A stretch of DNA of 64,000 nucleotides from Holacanthus passer (taxonomy: Eukaryota; Chordata; Actinopteri; Pomacanthidae), in the NCBI GenBank assembly GCA_025331565.1, contig JAFREQ010000011.1, forward strand, positions 13,846,001-13,910,000. Reading direction: 5' to 3'. The notes beneath the pieces are model-generated. The model did no database searches, was not told the DNA's origin, and saw only the letters and a program-made list of their open reading frames with translations. The position numbers and the translations under genes were made by a program. Positions 60,906 through 64,000 of the stretch are shown here, one piece after another; position 1 is the stretch's first letter, and each line of letters begins with the position of its first letter.

Positions 60906-62539
60906 TCTGAAGTGTGGTGTGTCAACAGAAAACATATATTATTGAGTTCCTCCATATTTTCCATATTTGGACCAAAACTACAATAAAGATAAACTAAAAG
61001 AGAATATTTGTAAAATGTATGAGACAATGAACCAGAGCACAGTTGTGGCATATTTTGTAAGAGAGGGTTGTGCTAAAATTACACAAAAAAAACTAGATAA
61101 TAGAGTAACTAGACTAACTAGAGTATTTGCAAACAATCGTTTATGGTAAATTCCTCCTGACTGTCACAAATAACCTCAGAGGTTTGCTGTTTTGCTTTGA
61201 GGTAAAAAGTGACAGGCAAATCTGTTTTGGTGCCATTTGGCTGTTGTTGGAATGTAACATACATTTACTAAAGTAATATATTTAAGAATGAAGTACTTGA
61301 GCAATACTTTAGCATTTCTATCACACTTCTAGTCCAGCACATTTCAGAAGGAAATATTGTATTTTTACGCCACTATATTAATCTGACAGATGTACTGTAG
61401 CTACTGGTTACTTTTCTGATTCAGATTGTAAACATGAGTTTATAAAATGCAGATATTTCTGAAGTTTAAACCAGTGTTTCACAACCTTTTTTTGCTTGTC
61501 ATCCTGAACAAGAAACTGTCTAGTTGGGGCTCTTTGTTACGTCCAAAAAAGTCCAAAAAAATCAATAGAAATTTGTGGAGCATAACATTGTTTTCCTACC
61601 CCATTAATTATCTCTTCAGCTTTATCTTGTGACCCTTTAGATGTGTAACCACTGGACCAACAGTAGGCCTATATAAAATAGTGAAAACTAGCTCCAATTC
61701 AACCAGGTAGCAATGAAACACTGCTGACAAATTGATGCATTAGTATTAATCTAATACTGTCACATACTCTGTAATAATCATTCATATGAGCCATTTTTCT
61801 GCAGAGTGCTTTTACTTTTGACCCTAAAAGTAGATTTTACTCATAATACTTGAGTGAAGGATCTGAGCACCTCTCCCTCCACTGGCTGAATTACAATACA
61901 AAGCGTTATCAACATCCAAAGAGGTGAGGTGAGGAGGTGCACTCATGAATGCTCTGCTCATCTGCAAATGAAATGAGACCTTCACTTGAGCCCAGTGGCC
62001 TGTTTGCATTTTTAAACACCAATTAAGACAAGAATGGTGAATGGACTGTGAGCATTACTCAGACCTTAGTAAATGGTGTGAAGGGGTTTAGCATGCAGAG
62101 ACAATGGAGAATGGTAATATGGGAGGTCCTGTTTACAAAGATCCACAAGGTGGCGACATGTAGATTTCAGTAAATCAGCACATGTATGCAGAGACTTTTC
62201 AGTCACAGCAGTGGCCAAAGACAACTTTTACAAAAGGGGCCTTTTAGACTACAGTAATATGCACAATCTTGTAAAACTACAGCGAAGTGTTGATCTGAAA
62301 AATAAAATAATAATTGAACGAATGCAATAATTAGTGTGAGTGATTTGCAATAATTAAATAAAAGTATATAGATAAATGGTTAAAGGCAAAGTGTTTTTAA
62401 AAAGCTCCAATCATTTATTATTTTTATAGTTAAATAAAAAATGTCAATTATCCAACTCCAGATGTTTGAACCGTGTAGTACAATAAAACACAGTCACAGT
62501 AGGAAGTGCAGTAATTATACAGGGGGAGGGATCTTGTTT
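60906..62539. other. Intergenic region between gnai2 and the next gene
   Basis: It holds dispersed repeats at 61245-61890. No coding segment is recognised. Confidence 0.6.
61245..61890 (-). repeat. Reverse copy of the AAGTAAAAGTA repeat, interrupted
   Basis: The segments 61245-61440 and 61795-61890 match the reverse complement of the family at 325-525. The middle (61465-61665) looks like a different inserted repeat beginning ACCAGTGTTTCACAACC. Confidence 0.5.
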
Positions 62540-62640
62540 GGAGGGACTTTCTATTGGCTGATCCTGTGATGCCCTGCGCTGATTGGCTGTGGGGAAAAGC
62601 TCAGCATCGTCAAAGTCTGCAGACAAACCTTGGTCTGGTT
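62540..62640 (+). promoter_or_regulatory. Probable promoter with two inverted CCAAT boxes
   Basis: CTATTGGCTG (ATTGG at 62553-62557) and GATTGGCTG (ATTGG at 62582-62586) are two inverted CCAAT boxes 29 bp apart, the typical NF-Y arrangement. They are followed within about 100 bp by a splice-donor-ended noncoding exon. No TATA box is clear. Confidence 0.55.
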
Positions 62641-62740
62641 CAGAGGAGAGAAAATCCAGACAGACACATCATATGTGATCAGCTGTGAGTCTGTGCAGCT
62701 GTTGGTGGTGCTGGGATTTATTTTTCAACCAAATACAAAG
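62640..62740 (+). other. Probable noncoding first exon of an unidentified gene
   Basis: The exon-like sequence ends ACAAAG before a strong donor gtgagt at 62741. Its 5' end is approximate. The intron that follows is only 92 bp and ends in a T-run plus GCAG. Confidence 0.5.
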
Positions 62741-62832
62741 GTGAGTGATATTATTATGACTATATGACTAATATATGACTATATTGTGAAAAATGGCCTC
62801 CACTTATCAAATGCATTTTTTTTTTTTTGCAG

Positions 62833-62885
62833 AAGAAATTAACAGGATTCTGAACTTCACTGCAGACATCTCTTGACAAACAATG
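62833..62885 (+). CDS. Exon with lone start codon of an unidentified downstream gene
   Basis: The acceptor is a long T-run then GCAG (ends 62832) and the donor is gtaagt at 62886. The ATG at 62883-62885 is the last codon of the exon. An in-frame TGA lies three codons upstream (TGACAAACAATG), and A is at -3, so this ATG is a plausible true start. A first coding exon consisting only of Met is known in calmodulin, troponin C and several other genes, but nothing here identifies the product, whose other exons lie outside the window. Confidence 0.5.
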
Positions 62886-64000
62886 GTAAGTTGTTTTTCC
62901 TTATGCTTTTAAATATTTGCACACTTTACACACTATAGATGCATTGCAAAGAAGCCAGCAGAAACATTGTGTAACGTGTTTTTTTCTTTGCACCAGACAG
63001 TAACAATTTTTGTGCTATTTCTGAAAGTTTTTCCTTGCTCTTTTTTTTTGGAGGTTTTGGAAAGCTAGAGTGTTTTAATCCCCCAAATTACAGTTCATTC
63101 AAACCAAACTGTCCTTTTGCCAATTGCAAAGCTCCTCTCCTCCTTGTGTGAAGGCAGCCAAGGAGAACAGGACATTTTAAGAGGTGCAGACTGACCACTG
63201 AGTCCCTCTGAGGATGTCTCTGTATGACAGATAAGTCCACCCCAGGGGCCAAATGGTTCAGCACCCACAGCTGTGATAACATCATGCCATTGTGGTGTTC
63301 TTGCCGCTCCAAGCCAAACACTGGCAGGACAGGGAGGCCAAGCAAATTAAATATTATAACAACAAAAATCAGTAGCTCATCTTTTTTAAGATCATTCTTA
63401 TCTTACATTGATCGTGTGGTTTAGATGAAACTGTACAAATCAATGATGCATCTACTGGATACCACTGATTTCAATTTATCTCCCAACCTGGAAGATGGTG
63501 TGATTCATGATTAACCCATGATCATTCCGAAATGTTGCTGTCATTTCCTGCTGTAAAATGCAGACCAGTCAACATCCTGTGAGTTAGGGGAATCCAGAGA
63601 GGATATGTGCCTCTGCACCTCTCCACAGTTCAGCTCGACTTTGTTCAAACTTCCCCTCTAGCTTTAGGAGACAGGGAGTGTTTTCCCAGTATAAAATCTG
63701 CATCCTGTCCTGAGAGCCACAACATTTTCATTTTCTTACTGCATGGGATGGTCTCCATAAAGCTGCTCTGAGGTTTGTCAGGAATGCTTCACTTGTTATA
63801 TGGTCATAGAGAGCAGAGTGATCTCAGCTGGTAAAAATCTTATTGGCCCAGTTCTGGAAATAACAGAGGGAACTGTGCCTCAGCTCGGCCGGCTGCGGCC
63901 TGATGGGATATCTTGGAAGCCAGCCTAACTCCTCTGCAGACTGCCACAAAAGCCGACCATAACTTTTTGGTTAGAAGTGTTGTTTTTAAACAGACTGTCC
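62886..64000 (+). other. Presumed first long intron of the unidentified gene
   Basis: No further exon is recognised up to the window end. The minus-strand open frame at 63088-63345 has no recognisable domain. Confidence 0.4.

Noticed and set aside
63088..63345. 85-codon minus-strand open frame near the right end
   Set aside because: No recognisable domain; no promoter or splice context on the minus strand.

Overview
This is vertebrate, almost certainly teleost (ray-finned fish), nuclear DNA. Small exons with consensus GT-AG splice sites are separated by long AT-rich introns full of CA/GT microsatellites, Tc1-like transposon remnants, MITE-like elements and dispersed repeats of kinds common in fish genomes. 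There are no bacterial operons, CRISPR arrays or viral genes. Nearly all long open frames outside the exons listed here are chance frames. Layout on the + strand: (1) 3040-14788 holds the last twelve coding exons of slc38a3 (SNAT3/SN1, system N glutamine transporter). The exons for about the first 97 residues lie upstream of the window. A long apparent 3' UTR runs to a poly(A) signal at 18680-18685. (2) 20156-58501 holds a complete gnai2, the inhibitory G-protein alpha subunit. It has eight coding exons that add up to exactly 355 codons plus stop, a first intron of 25.6 kb, an intron in the 3' UTR right after the stop codon, and a poly(A) signal at 60877-60882. (3) 62540-62885 looks like the promoter and 5' end of a third + strand gene: two inverted CCAAT boxes, a noncoding exon, then an exon whose only codon is the ATG abutting the splice donor. 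The rest of that gene is outside the window and I cannot name it. The slc38a3-gnai2 pair in the same order and orientation matches human 3p21.31, which supports both identifications. The two proteins have no known shared pathway; their adjacency looks like conserved synteny rather than a functional unit. Between and inside the genes I recognise a Tc1-like element with a degraded transposase in an slc38a3 intron (6241-7340), a second, antisense Tc1-like remnant in the slc38a3 3' UTR (16690-17515), a 489-bp MITE with perfect 24-bp inverted ends (12617-13105) and a partial second copy (41527-41806), a fold-back element (47416-47853) with a related palindromic element (51915-52205), and several dispersed repeat families with copies in both orientations. 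I found no undescribed biological system. The least explained items are a miRNA-like hairpin at 5623-5693, the lone-ATG exon at the right end, a local inverted-repeat cluster at 21685-21890 and an exon-like island at 35404-35490.
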